A DNA stretch of 64,000 nt from Calendula officinalis (taxonomy: Eukaryota > Streptophyta > Magnoliopsida > Asterales > Asteraceae), in contig OY970821.1 of assembly GCA_963853835.1 (NCBI GenBank), positions 52,034,646 through 52,098,645 of the forward strand, read 5' to 3'. The notes beneath the pieces are model-generated. The model searched no databases. It saw nothing but the letters and a program-made list of their open reading frames with translations, and was not told the origin of the DNA. Of this stretch, positions 10,926-21,216 are shown in pieces. How positions within the stretch are numbered: the first letter of the stretch is position 1; each line of letters opens with the position of its first letter. Position numbers and translations under genes: made by a program.

Positions 10926-11290
10926 GTGATGTACCATTAATAGTAGGATTAGGAATTCATGGGCAAGTTATTAAACTATGTCTTGAAATGCTTAAACTTA
11001 ACATAATCCTAACCTTCATAGGTGTGGTAAGGTTTGGTTGAAGAATATTTCAATTTAATGATGAATGATTATAAAATAGAACCGATAGTTGAACATTATG
11101 GTTGTTTTATTGATATTCTTTGTCGAGCTGGTAATCTTGAAGAAGCAAAGAATGTGATGGAAAATAAACCAAACAAAATTATTTGGATGAGTTTGCTTAA
11201 TGGTTCAAGCAAGAATCTATAAAAATACAGAAATTGGGGAATACGCTTGATAGAAGAATTAAAAGACATGTGCAAGATGAGCAATTAAAT
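10926..11290 (+). pseudogene. Pentatricopeptide repeat (PPR) protein remnant
   Basis: The frame from about 11,034 encodes HYGCFIDILCRAGNLEEAKN followed by IIWMSLLNGSSK, the signature of late repeats in PLS-class plant PPR proteins (HYGCLVDLLGRAG...WGSLLGAC type). After a stop at 11,220, a shifted frame continues with IYKNTEIGEYA, matching the following E-region. An upstream piece near 10,950 (GLGIHGQVIKLCLE) matches an earlier repeat. Frameshifts, stops and missing repeats make this a pseudogene. Confidence 0.7.
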
Positions 11291-11654
11291 ATAATATCCT
11301 ATTTGGATTCTGGATAAACCCATTGGGTCACGAGAAAGAGAAGGGAGCAGTTCTGGTCCTACAATCTAGGAGAAGTTATGTTTATTTTATATTAAATCTG
11401 TATGTTTTCTATCATTATCATGAAATAAGTTTGTTGTATTCACGTTTGTGAAGGAGACTACCAATCTCGAATTTGGTACTTTGAATTTCAAGTGTAATTT
11501 GTTTATTGTTGTTGTTTCTCATTCTTATCATTGCCGGCTCTCGACAATACTCGGAGTAATTCAGGAGAAGGAAATCCATCCAGTGGCGATGCAATTAGCC
11601 ACGATCGCCAAGAAATTGGATTCTATTAAAATCTCGATCACAGAATAAGGATCG

Positions 11655-12665
11655 ATGGAATCAGGGAAAATTGCTTTTCCTACCTTTAGTGAAGGGGATC
11701 CACGGGGTTGGCTCGAAAAGTATTTCCGTTATTATGATATTCCAGATGGTTGATGTTGCATCGATGCACTTGGAGGGAGATGCATTAGATTTTTACTCCA
11801 ACCGATCAAAATATTGATTATTGGGAGGAATTTGTGCATTACAAAGAAATTTCGAATTCCAAAATCCCGATGAACACTTGTGTGGTGTTAAACAAACAGG
11901 CACCGTACAAGAATACCGCCAAGAGTTTGCAAAACGTTCTTCTCGGGTGGCGAATTGGCCCGAGCACTGTCTTTTGGGAGTGTTTCTTAAAAATGTTAGA
12001 AGTGGAAGATGAACAACCTGCAAATGAAGTAGAGTACGGGGCAGAAAATACTCAAGATACTGCAGAGATTAGCTTACATGCTATTCTTGGTAAATTACAT
12101 CCTCGAACCATGAAGGTTCAAGGTATGATTAATTCCACGGAGGTAATTATTTTGATTGACGGACATAATTTTATATCTGATGTATTGGTTACAACTTAAC
12201 ACTCAAACAGTTGCTCCGTTTGGTGTTCAAATTGGGAATGGGGATTTTATTCAAGCAGATTTAGTTTTGGGTATACAATGGTTGGGTCCAAGCAAATTGG
12301 AAAGATATGTTTATGATTTTTCATGTAGATGGCAAACGTTATAGGTGGCAGGGTATCACCACTGGTTCACAACCTTCTTCTAGCTTTCAATATCTAGCGG
12401 ACACACAACCTGAAATTCCAGAATTTCTCAAAGAACCACTACATCCCTTTAATTCCAAATTCTACACCACCTAATATTCGTCCGTACCGATACCCTCACT
12501 CCCAAAAAGCTGAAATCGAAAAACAAGTGGAACAATTATTGGCAGCGGGGTTTATTCAGCCTAGCAATAGTCCCTTTTCAAGTCCAATATTACTTGTCAA
12601 GAAAAAAGATAATACATGGCGGATGTGTATAGATTATCGAGCTAAAAGGAAATTAACCCGAAATG
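11655..12665 (+). mobile_element. Degenerate Ty3/gypsy retrotransposon (gag, protease, start of RT)
   Basis: Scrambled frames give a gag start (FPTFSEGDPRGWLEKYF), a middle gag segment (QTGTVQEYRQEFAKRSSRVA), a protease-like block (PRTMKVQGMINSTEV...HNFISD), a linker (ADLVLGIQWLGP) and the start of reverse transcriptase (FIQPSNSPFSSPILLVKKKD, then WRMCIDYRA). The protease active-site segment is deleted: only Asp-Gly remains before HNF, where an Asp-Ser-Gly motif is usual. No LTR is recognised. The fragment ends close to the LHCB2 copy 1 duplication boundary. Confidence 0.8.
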
Positions 12666-12746
12666 CATTGAAAGTTACATGCAAATGGAAATTGGGATAA
12701 AGTATCTAATGTTAGGGAAATTATTAATGGACTCGTAATATTTAAC

Positions 12747-13631
12747 TCATTTTCCAGGCACAAAGTTGGTAGCATAAGCCCAAGCATTGTTAGCTACCGG
12801 GTCACTAAGATGGTCAGACAAGTTCTCAATCGGGCCCTTACCGGTTACAATGGCCTGGACAAAGAACCCAAACATCGAAAACATGGCCAATCGACCGTTC
12901 TTAAGCTCCTTAACCTTCAACTCAGCAAATGCTTCTGGATCATCAGCCAATCCAAGTGGGTCAAAAGATCCACCAGGGTAAATCTTGTCAAGCCCTTCAC
13001 CAAGTGGGCCTCCACCAACACGGTACCCTTCAATGAGGCCCATGAGAACCACCTGCGAAGCCCAAATCGCTAAAATGCTTTGGGCGTGGACCAGGTTCGG
13101 GTTTCCAAGGTAGTCGAGCCCACCTTCTGAGAAAATCTGGGATCCCGCCTTGAACCAGACCGCTTCACCGAATTTGACACCGTTCTTGGAAAGAATCTCA
13201 GGGAACACGCACCCGAGTGCACCAAGCATGGCCCACCGAGAGTGGATCACTTCAAGCTCACGGTTCTTGGCGAATGTCTCGGGGTCAGCCGATAACCCAG
13301 CAGTGTCCCAACCGTAGTCACCGGGGAATTCACCGCTTAGGTATGACGGAGTTTGCTCGGAGAACGGGCCCAAGTACTTTGGGCGGTCCGGGCCATACCT
13401 ATATTAAACCATACAATATCATTTTATTTAGTTTTCAATTTCCACATCTATAAACTTGAAACTTTCAAAGTGTGAATTATTTTACCAAATGCTTTGCGGT
13501 GCACTTTTGATGGTTCGGCGCATGGTGAAACGTCCGCCATTGTAGCTTCCAGTTTTCTTGACGAGCTCGTTTTGTGGCTTGAGTGCCACCTGTCCGGCGA
13601 ATGCTGACTGTTGGATTGAAGAGGTTGCCAT
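12747..13631 (-). CDS. LHCB2: Chlorophyll a/b-binding protein of LHCII type II, copy 1 (intact frame)
   Basis: Two exons, 13486-13631 and 12747-13398, split at Trp49 by an 87 bp intron with GT/AG borders, encode 265 residues, the normal LHCB2 length. Residues 1-37 look like a stroma-targeting transit peptide. Then come the RRT phosphorylation site (RRTIK), the trimerisation motif WYGPDR, and three thylakoid helices around VIHSRWAMLGALGC, ILAIWASQVVLMG and NGRLAMFSMFGFF. The protein binds chlorophyll and carotenoid in the main photosystem II antenna. ATG at 13631 is preferred over an in-frame upstream ATG at 13757, which lies upstream of the TATA box. This is the only one of three copies with a full-length frame, but sequence shared with the other copies stops about 10 bp beyond its stop codon, so it has lost the 3' flank they have. 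Confidence 0.93.
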
Positions 13632-13692
13632 TGAGATTAAAGGAAAGTTGAAAGATTGGTGTGTGTGTTGATGGTGGCGAACTAGACTCATG

Positions 13693-13825
13693 TTATATAC
13701 TGCATTAAATAAGCTTGATGGATTAGGATTCAGGATGTGTACAAAATTCAGCACCATCTGATTGGTTTATTGGATCTGGTTTCTGATTTTGAGTGCTGAG
13801 ATGTAGGACCTTCTTCTGCCACGTG
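13693..13825 (-). promoter_or_regulatory. LHCB2 copy 1 promoter: TATA, CCAAT and G-box
   Basis: On the minus strand TATATAA (13693-13699) lies about 62 bp upstream of the chosen ATG. A CCAAT box (13761-13765) and a G-box CACGTG (13820-13825) lie further up, with a GATAAG I-box-like element on the plus strand near 13,914. These are typical of light-regulated LHC promoters. The same elements are present in copies 2 and 3. Confidence 0.75.
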
Positions 13826-14097
13826 TCTCTCAGATTTCTTGCTGTGTTGTGTTGATTCTGAGCCACCAAAAAATGATTAATAATAACAACCAAACAAATT
13901 ATACAATTTGTTGGATAAGGAGATAAAACAAGAGATATAAAATGTATAACTCACTTTCTTTGACGTTTTTTGCAATGTTTGAACGACCTGTTGGTGTGGT
14001 GTTGACTGGATGTAGCTGGGTTAATATGTAAGATGTGGGTCGGATTAAAGTGCAAGGTTTTTAACCAAACCATGTTGAACCGGGCCTGCCCAAGAAA
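13826..14097. repeat. LHCB2 upstream region, shared by all three copies
   Basis: Nearly identical to 34,430-34,697 and 55,470-55,745. Homology to the other two copies ends at AATT near 14,097, where copy 1 jumps to the L1-gene spacer. Confidence 0.85.
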
Positions 14098-14344
14098 CCG
14101 AATTAGTCTTTCCATTTCATCAATTATGGTTTCTCAATGATGGTTTATATTTATCAACAATGCAGGTTACTTAATTCAAAATGCAATTGACCTACACCAA
14201 CTAAACCTAAGAAAGGGAAAGTTGCTTTGCCTCTAAAGACTAACAGGGTATGAAAATCTTGAATTTAGTTATTTGACTCTAATTTCTTGTCAATTTTAAT
14301 TTGTACAAAAAAGTAGTCTTTGTCAATTTAATGTTGAACATATA

Positions 14345-14793
14345 CACTGCGTTCACGAGTTTTAATTTTAAGAGAAGAGAAAAGAAATGGAAAGAAATTA
14401 AAATTGTATTGTGTTCCAGAGTTTTTTTTTTTTTAAAAGAAAGAAAGAGAAGAGGAAGGAAATGTGGAGCATTTTTTCTTACATAATCTTCCTCCCAAAA
14501 GTGGGAAGATTTGGAGAGAAGAAAAGAGAAGATTAATTAAAAATATTTGCAATTAGCAAAGTACCCTTAATTTTACTTTATTTATTTATATTTTAAGGAT
14601 AAAATTGTAAATGTGTAATCTATTTTCCCTTCTCTCTTACTCAGGAACACAAAAACCGACAATTTTCTTTTCTTTCCTATCCGACACGGGAACACGAAAA
14701 ACAAAAATATTTCCCTCTTAGAATCTCGTCTTTTCTCTTTACTTCTTCTCTCTTCCTCTCTTTTCTTTCACTTAAAATGTCTGGAACACAGTG
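14345..14793. mobile_element. MITE with CACTGYGTTC ends, intron of the L1 pseudogene, unit 1
   Basis: The left end CACTGCGTTCACGAG and right end GAACACAGTG form an inverted repeat, extended by AAGAGAAGAGAAAAG against CTTTTCTTTCACTT. The interior is purine-rich on one side and pyrimidine-rich on the other. The second copy is at 49,239-49,684. The superfamily is uncertain. Confidence 0.6.
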
Positions 14794-14815
14794 ATAGGTC
14801 ATTGCACACTACAAA

Positions 14816-14936
14816 GGGCATGTTTGAGAAAACTTTTTAACAGGGCTTATGAGCTTATTAGCTTATTAAGCTCAAATACACTTTTAAATTTGAGCTTAAT
14901 AAGCTAATAAGCTCATAAGCTTTCCCAAACATGCCC
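14816..14936. mobile_element. Perfectly folding ~121 bp MITE, unit 1
   Basis: GGGCATGTTTG at the left and CAAACATGCCC at the right bound an almost complete hairpin built from GCTTATGAGCTTATTAGC and its complement. The second copy is at 49,707-49,827. A partial repeat of the right arm (GCTTTCCCAAACATGCCC) occurs again near 15,030, part of a local duplication. Confidence 0.75.
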
Positions 14937-16534
14937 AAAGGCAAATGTTCACTTTTAACTGAGACTAAAGTAGTAATAGACTATTAATCAAATGTTCACT
15001 GCCCAAAGTCAAATGTTCATCGTTAATAAGCTTTCCCAAACATGCCCAAAGTCAAATGTTCACTTTCAACTGAGGCTAAAGTAGTAATAGACTATTAATC
15101 AACAATGAGATGATCACTGCATGTTGATTGCGTTAGTGTCAAACGATCAGTTTTAGATAACCAGAGTTGAACCTTGTCGATTTTGAATGCCCATGTTTTG
15201 CTTATTTATAATTGAGCCTCGTCATAGCTTTCAAGTTGCAACTTGTTGATTTTGAATTATATTTTGTTTAATTTTGATTAAAAGACAAGGTCAAAGAGAT
15301 TCTTGGAAATTTAAAATTTTGGGAGGTTAAGAAAAATTATGATGTCAAAACTGCAGTATCATTGCTCAAGCAAATGGCAAACACAAAGTTTATTGAAAGT
15401 GCAGAAGCACATTTTCGTCTGAATATTGGCCCAAAATATAATGATAAACAACTCATAATAAGTAAGTTATTAATTCTTTTAATTAAAATACAATATATTA
15501 TGCTTTTTATAGTTTCTTCTTATATTTATAACCTTGTATTGTAGGTGAATTTCCCAAGGGTATAGGACATGTTGTTAAGGTAGCTGTTTTGACTAAAGGT
15601 TATTTCTCTAACTAATTAATTTGCTATAAAATTGTAGTATAATTGTAACATTTATGAATTATTATTTAAATTTATAGGTGAAAAGATCGATGATACAAAA
15701 AATGTGGGAGCAGATGTAGTTGATGCAGAGGAGTTGATAGAGCAAATTAAAGGAGGATTTGTGGAATTTGACAAACTTATTGCAACTACAGATATGATGC
15801 CTAAGGTTTTACTTATTATCATCATCATCAAATTATATATATAAGTTAGATGAAATTTAGCCAAACATAATGGGTTAATTGTTTTTAATCTTCAACATTT
15901 CACTGATTTAGAGTCTCACCTAAATCAGTTTCATATGTATATTAGATGGTTTGAAAGCTATAGATGGTTTATATTTATCAACAATTGTGTTAGTTTCAAT
16001 AGCCCCTTTTGTTCTCTTTATTATAATCTTTTTTGTTTATGCTTTTGAACTTACATATTTAGATCTGATCTTTTCAAGGTACCCTAATTGTACAATCATT
16101 ACAAAAAATTGTGTAGGTTGACCCAACTTCTCATATTTGCAACGACTAATCATATTTGTCCCCAACTTCTCAACATGAAAAGTTATAGTATTAAAAATAA
16201 ATATGGAATTTAAGTTTGCAAACAGTTTTTTAAGTTCTCATATTGAGAGGTCATATTTACAAACTTTTTCCGTAATAATTTTCTTTACTTTGCAAACCTA
16301 GGACTTAATATAAACTAAATTGAAGTTTTTGAAGTTATTTTTATTCTTGTGTTTTTTAAGATATGAAATTTGTAGATCAAGTGAAAAAGGACGATGTTGT
16401 AATAAAGATTATTTTCATGATTTTATCAAATGTTATTTGACTTTTAATTTCATGATTTTCATGATTATGCATTCATGTTCAGTTTTAAAGTGGTTTATCA
16501 TTATTCTACCAAAACAATATTACATTCGCAAGGG

Positions 16535-16730
16535 TCAATGGTATTGAATGTTGCCTCAGGTGGTATTGCGGCCCTTTTGTTGGAAGGTGGTAGGACGGCT
16601 ATGACTCTTAATAAAAGACATGGTCAGACGTTGTCGCAAGTTGGTTTTTTTGTTCAAAACCAGTATTCTCACATGGTCAACTTTGAGTTGCTGTATCACG
16701 AGTTAAGAAGAAGAACGGAGTGAAGGTTAT
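16535..16730 (+). pseudogene. PIF1-like (Helitron) helicase fragment, unit 1
   Basis: VLNVASGGIAALLLEGGRTA matches the conserved block that follows the Walker A region of plant PIF1/Helitron helicases (ASSGIASLLLPGGRTAHSRF type). Only this block is present, with no Walker A or B. It lies 0.2 kb before a Helitron 3' terminus on the same strand, so it is probably what remains of a RepHel gene. Confidence 0.7.
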
Positions 16731-16931
16731 TTGTTGGGACAAATATGGCAATTATACTAATTCAACAACAAATGTCATTTACAAAGAAATCTTATTTCGT
16801 CTATCAATTTTCTATAACATTTATTCATGTATCAAAATTTGTACAAACTTATCATACATCTATGTTTTGCCATGTCATTTAAACTGTATTAATATTTTTG
16901 TTATTTTTCTTTAATATCTCTTTTGAAGCAT

Positions 16932-16962
16932 GCCCGCCCAATCGGGCGGGCTTTGAAGCTAG
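16932..16962 (+). mobile_element. Helitron 3' terminus (hairpin plus CTAG), unit 1
   Basis: GCCCGCCC-AATC-GGGCGGGC forms a perfect 8 bp stem with a 4-base loop. CTAG follows 7 bases later (16959-16962) and the next base is T, the canonical Helitron 3' structure. I could not place the matching 5' TC end. Confidence 0.8.
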
Positions 16963-16991
16963 TAAAAGATATATGCTCTTATCTCAACTAG

Positions 16992-17817
16992 CAGGGGCGG
17001 AATTAGAAACTTCCACTAGCGGTGACACCCTTGTGGTGAAAAAAAAATGCGGTGTTAAGGGGACTGCGACCTCTAGTGGGATTACAGTGGCAATGTCCAG
17101 AAACAAAACAAATTTAACACACAAAAATTATATTACAAATCACCCTTTTTAATTACATACACCAAAAAATCTTTAAGAATGAATTTCATAAACTTACGAA
17201 AGAATTACTAATTTTATAAACATATTACAAAATCTACAATACACATTTTATGTTTTTTTTATTTGGTTCAAATGTTTGGGTTGCCTTTGGGTGTGGACTA
17301 TTAACTAATAGTTAGAGGTTTTTTTAAGATTGATTTGCGATATTGAATATGTTTTTAATCCATAAAATTTTTGGTTTATAAAATTATATTATATTTTATA
17401 AAATACCTCCTTTGATTTATACAAAAAATCAATTTAAAGTATTGAAAAAGGAAAATAAAAGAAAATGATTTGAAATGTTTGGACTAAAGATTTTTTTTTA
17501 ATAAATATATAGGGTAAAAAAAGAAAAAAGGTTGAGAAAAAGAAAACCCTCGTAATATAGAGGCTTAAAAAGGAAAAAAAAATTGATTTAAAAAAAATAG
17601 CAACAACAAGATTCGAACTCATGACCTTCTTATATACATGGAAGGAGTGCTAGCCAGCTGCACTAGTAGATGGATGTGTCTTAATTCGCCTTTTCAGATA
17701 TATATTAATGTATTCAAAATATTATAACAATAAAAAAGTCCCAAAAATTTAACGTACCAAATTTTTTTTTGAGTTGTAGCACGTGCCACCGTGTGCACCA
17801 TACAAATTCCGCCCCTG
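16992..17817. mobile_element. hAT-type non-autonomous element with 8 bp target duplication, unit 1
   Basis: The ends are CAGGGGCGGAATT and AATTCCGCCCCTG (perfect inverted repeats). The flanking 8 bp TCAACTAG is repeated exactly at 16984-16991 and 17818-17825. The interior has no transposase. A tRNA-like box B (GAGTTCGAATC, minus, 17610-17620) and box A-like TAGTGCAGCTGG (17654-17665) lie inside. The second copy is at 51,853-52,679. Confidence 0.9.
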
Positions 17818-17959
17818 TCAACTAGTATTTCCTTTTAATCAAATTATCTTAAATAAATTAGGAGTCACGATTGAAATGTTGATATGACATATTTTATATT
17901 ATTTCACTAGTCTTCTTGTTCAATTTTGACAATCCATAAAATTTATCTTTGTTTAAATT

Positions 17960-18577
17960 TGTTGGAGCAAAACACAGATCAACTTATTACTGATGCTACA
18001 GTTAGTACTAATCATACTTAGTACTGATGGGGCAGAACATGTTACTACTGATGAAGTTGATACTGGTGTATACTATAACTTAGTTACTACTGATCAAAGC
18101 TTATTGAAGATACTACTGATCAATAGTAGTTACTACTGACGTTGATATTGGACTTACTACTGATCACCAAGTTTACTACTGACGTTGCATATTTACTACT
18201 GGCGATTGGTTTTACTACCGGTACGCGTTTTGGAAGCATATCAAGTCCGAGATCTTCGTAGAGATAGTTATAGAATGTAAATCAATGTATATCTTTATAA
18301 TTCGATGTAAATCAAAGTCCTAGAATAACTAGGGTAAATAGTTTAGCTTCAAGGACTATTATAAATAGTTCCTTACGAATTGTAAACGTACGTGTGTATT
18401 GTTAACTTGATAATATACATTGAAGCTTTTTGTGAAACTGTGTTCTTAATACTTTCGCATATTATTTACAGTTCATTGTTCTTAATTACATTGATATAGT
18501 GTTGATCCGCTGCAACTTCTATATTCAATTAGATCTAAAGTGTTTATTAACTTCTCTATAGTTAATCGATCCTGACA
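17960..18577 (+). repeat. Element 1 5' LTR
   Basis: Starts TGTTGGAGCAAAAC and ends CGATCCTGACA. A TATA box (TATAAATA, 18360-18367) marks the likely promoter. Seven exact ACTACTG motifs plus several near-matches cluster in its first half (U3). Confidence 0.95.
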
Positions 18578-18579
18578 AG

Positions 18580-18591
18580 TGGTATCAGAGC
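18580..18591 (+). promoter_or_regulatory. Element 1 primer binding site
   Basis: TGGTATCAGAGC, two bases after the LTR, complements the 3' end of initiator methionine tRNA, the usual copia primer. Confidence 0.9.
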
Positions 18592-18665
18592 ATATTGGTT
18601 CTAGATCTACTATTTGTTAAGAACAACAAAAAGTTTTAATCTTAAAAACATACACATTATTAATC

Positions 18666-21216
18666 ATGACTGATAATAATGAAAGCACTCAGGCCAACAA
18701 AATTCCTATACTCACTCCCAACAACTTTGGGATGTGGAAGAATCGTATTAAGCAATACATGCTTATTACAGATTATTCTATGTGGGAAGTTGTCCTTGAA
18801 GGAAACAAAACTGGTCCTGGTCAAGCAAGCAGCTCTGCAACTGAGGCAGACAAACTTAAGTGTGAGAAGGAAAAGAAGGACAAGGGAATCGAACTCAAAG
18901 CTCTAAGCACTCTCCTACTGGCCATTCCTAACGATTATCAACATCTCTTTGTTGAGTATGATGATGCAAAGGTGCTATGGGAAGCATTGGAGAAGAGATT
19001 CGTTGGGACCAAGAGCACCAAGAGGAACATGAAGTCTGTTCTCAAACAAGACTTTGAAAACTTCAAAGGAAAACCCAATGAAACACTCACTCAAGTGTTT
19101 GACAGATTCAACAAACTAATTGGTGAACTTAACTAGGTTGGGGTTAAGATGGATCAAGAAGATGTCAACATGAAGTTCCTAAGATCTCTTAGTGAAGAAT
19201 GGTCCATGTATACAGTGGTATATAGACAAAGAGATGCTCTAGAAGAAAAAGAGTTGGATGAACTCTACAATGATCTCAGAGTATTTGAAACTGAGGTAAA
19301 CCAAAAGAACCCTTTTATTTCTTCTAATAATGCTGTATTTGTCTCTAGTACAGGTCAAGGTCAGGAAACCTTCACAGGAAAGGCTGCAGATTCTGAGGAT
19401 GCTGCAAGAGAATCCTTCTTCACAAGTCATGTGCATACTGCATTGATTAGTGATGACTTGGAACAATTGAACCCAGATGATCTTGAGGAGATGGATCTTA
19501 AATGGCAGATGGCTATGCTGAGCCTAAGGACAAAAAGATTCTTAAAAAGAACTGGTAGGACGAGCCTCAACTTCAACAAAGGTGACAAAGCTGGATTTGA
19601 CAAAACTAAAGTCAAATGTTACAACTGTAACAACCTTGGTCACTTTGCAAAAGAATGTCCTCAGCCAGACAAAAGATCAAAATCAACTGCCCTTGTATCA
19701 CAACAAGGACAAGGCTATGACTGGAGCTTCCAAGCAGAAGAGCATGCTCAAAATCAAGCTCTCATGGTCTTTACTGACAACAAAACTGAGGTAAAACCTA
19801 AACCTTGTACTTCTGAATGTGCTAAAATTGTTAAAAACTTAGAAAAAGAAAACACTAAATTAAATGAAGATTTAGCAAAAGCAGTGAGAAGAAATCATGA
19901 ATTTGATGGTGTGATTACTGATCAAGAACATCAAATAAAGGTGTACCAGATGATTGATCAAAGGATAAAGGAAGAACTGCTTCAGGCTGTGGATGAGAAA
20001 GAATTTTATGAACTAAAAAATAAAGAATTAACAAGTAAATTAGAAGAATGTCAACTTGAAATTGAACAAAATAAATTAAAAATTAAAAAATTTGAAAGAA
20101 GTACTAAAATTCTTGATGAACTAACTAATAATCAAACTACAGAAAAAGTTGTTCATGGGGTGGGATATCATGCTGTACCACCTCCATATAAAATCATTCC
20201 ACCACTTAAAACAGTTCAGAAAGAATCATTAATGAATTAAAAACTGAAAATCAAACTGAATCACATAATGAAACATCTGAATCAAATGATTCTTCTGATG
20301 ATGATCAATCAATTGAATTTACAATCTCTCAAACTGAATCACCAAAATCAATTGATACAAGTTTTCACACAGCTCAAAGTCCAAATGATTCTCCCAAATA
20401 TGACGCAGAAAATGTACCAAAAATTCTAACAAGGGGAAATGAAAGAAATAAAAAACAACTCTTATATCAAAGAATACCTGAAGGTGCTAAAAATAAGAAA
20501 TTAAGATGTGTTATATGCAACAAAATGAACCATTTAGCAAAGGATTGTCACTTCAATCCAATAAACTGCAAAGAGTTAAAGGAATTTAAAATTTTTAAAG
20601 AAAATGCAAAAACTCAAAAGTTAAAAGATACTACTGGTCCTTCAGTAGTAAATAAAATTAAAACTCCAATTGCTGAAACACCAAGATTTGGAAGAAGTGC
20701 ACCAAGATTTGTGCAAAACAGAAGAGTTGGAAGCCCAAAGAACAGCAATTACTTCAAGAACAATGGAAAATCCAATCAAAATAAACAATATTTTAAATTT
20801 TCCAACACCAGTAAAAACTTTAACAATTTTACTACTGGTGTTAACCCTAAGTATAATGCTGTTTGGTACCAATACAAGAATACTACTGGTAAAAACCCTA
20901 ATTACAAAGATACTACTGCTCCCAAACCAACTTTTAAAAATACTACTGGTGTCAACCCTAAAAACACTACTGGTCATTCTAAACATGGTAAGTACCCAAA
21001 TACTACTGGTCCATCAGTAGTAAAGCATTCAAAAGCAAAAAATCACGGGTATAAACCAAGATCAGTAGGAAATTCTCACACCAGTAATACTTTCAAAAGG
21101 GCACCAGTACAAAACAAGTATGGGTACCAAAAAGGTTTAAAGTTAAATCTCCCAAAGCTTATTTCTCAAAGGATGAACCCAAGACATATAAAGCTTGGGT
21201 TCCCAAACTTAACTAA
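18666..21216 (+). pseudogene. Element 1 gag, interrupted
   Basis: Capsid-like sequence (NKIPILTPNNFGMWKNRIKQ) opens at 18666. A TAG at 19134-19136 interrupts a frame that otherwise runs to 20240; it stands where CAG (Gln) would fit. A first CCHC zinc knuckle (CYNCNNLGHFAKEC) lies near 19,618. After a frameshift near 20,220 the frame continues through a second knuckle (CVICNKMNHLAKDC, near 20,510) and a Thr-Thr-Gly-rich region made by ACTACTG motifs. Another shift near 21,110 leads to the end KAWVPKLN and TAA at 21214. Gag packages element RNA; this copy probably cannot make full-length Gag. Confidence 0.85.

Larger units (their letters stand above)
14166..15805 (+). pseudogene. Plastid 50S ribosomal protein L1 pseudogene, unit 1
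   Basis: Four exons are recognisable with splice borders: 14166-14247 (PTPTKPKKGKVALPLKTNR, preceded by an in-frame TGA), 15283-15461 (NYDVKTAVSLLKQMANTKF, then EAHFRLNIGPKYNDKQ), 15545-15598 (FPKGIGHVVKVAVLTK) and 15678-15805 (ELIEQIKGGFVEFDK, then DMMPK). They follow the order of chloroplast L1, a large-subunit stalk protein. The C-terminal half is missing; after the last exon come AT-rich DNA and a Helitron remnant. The first exon is absent here because of the deletion at 14,097. A second decayed copy lies at 49,060-50,695. Confidence 0.85.

Noticed and set aside
12787..13453. Plus-strand frames opposite LHCB2 exon 2 (also at copies 2 and 3)
   Set aside because: They are antisense shadows of a well-supported LHCB2 coding sequence.
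13632..13757. N-terminal extension of LHCB2 from the ATG at 13757
   Set aside because: It lies upstream of the TATA box; the start at 13631 gives the standard transit peptide and length.
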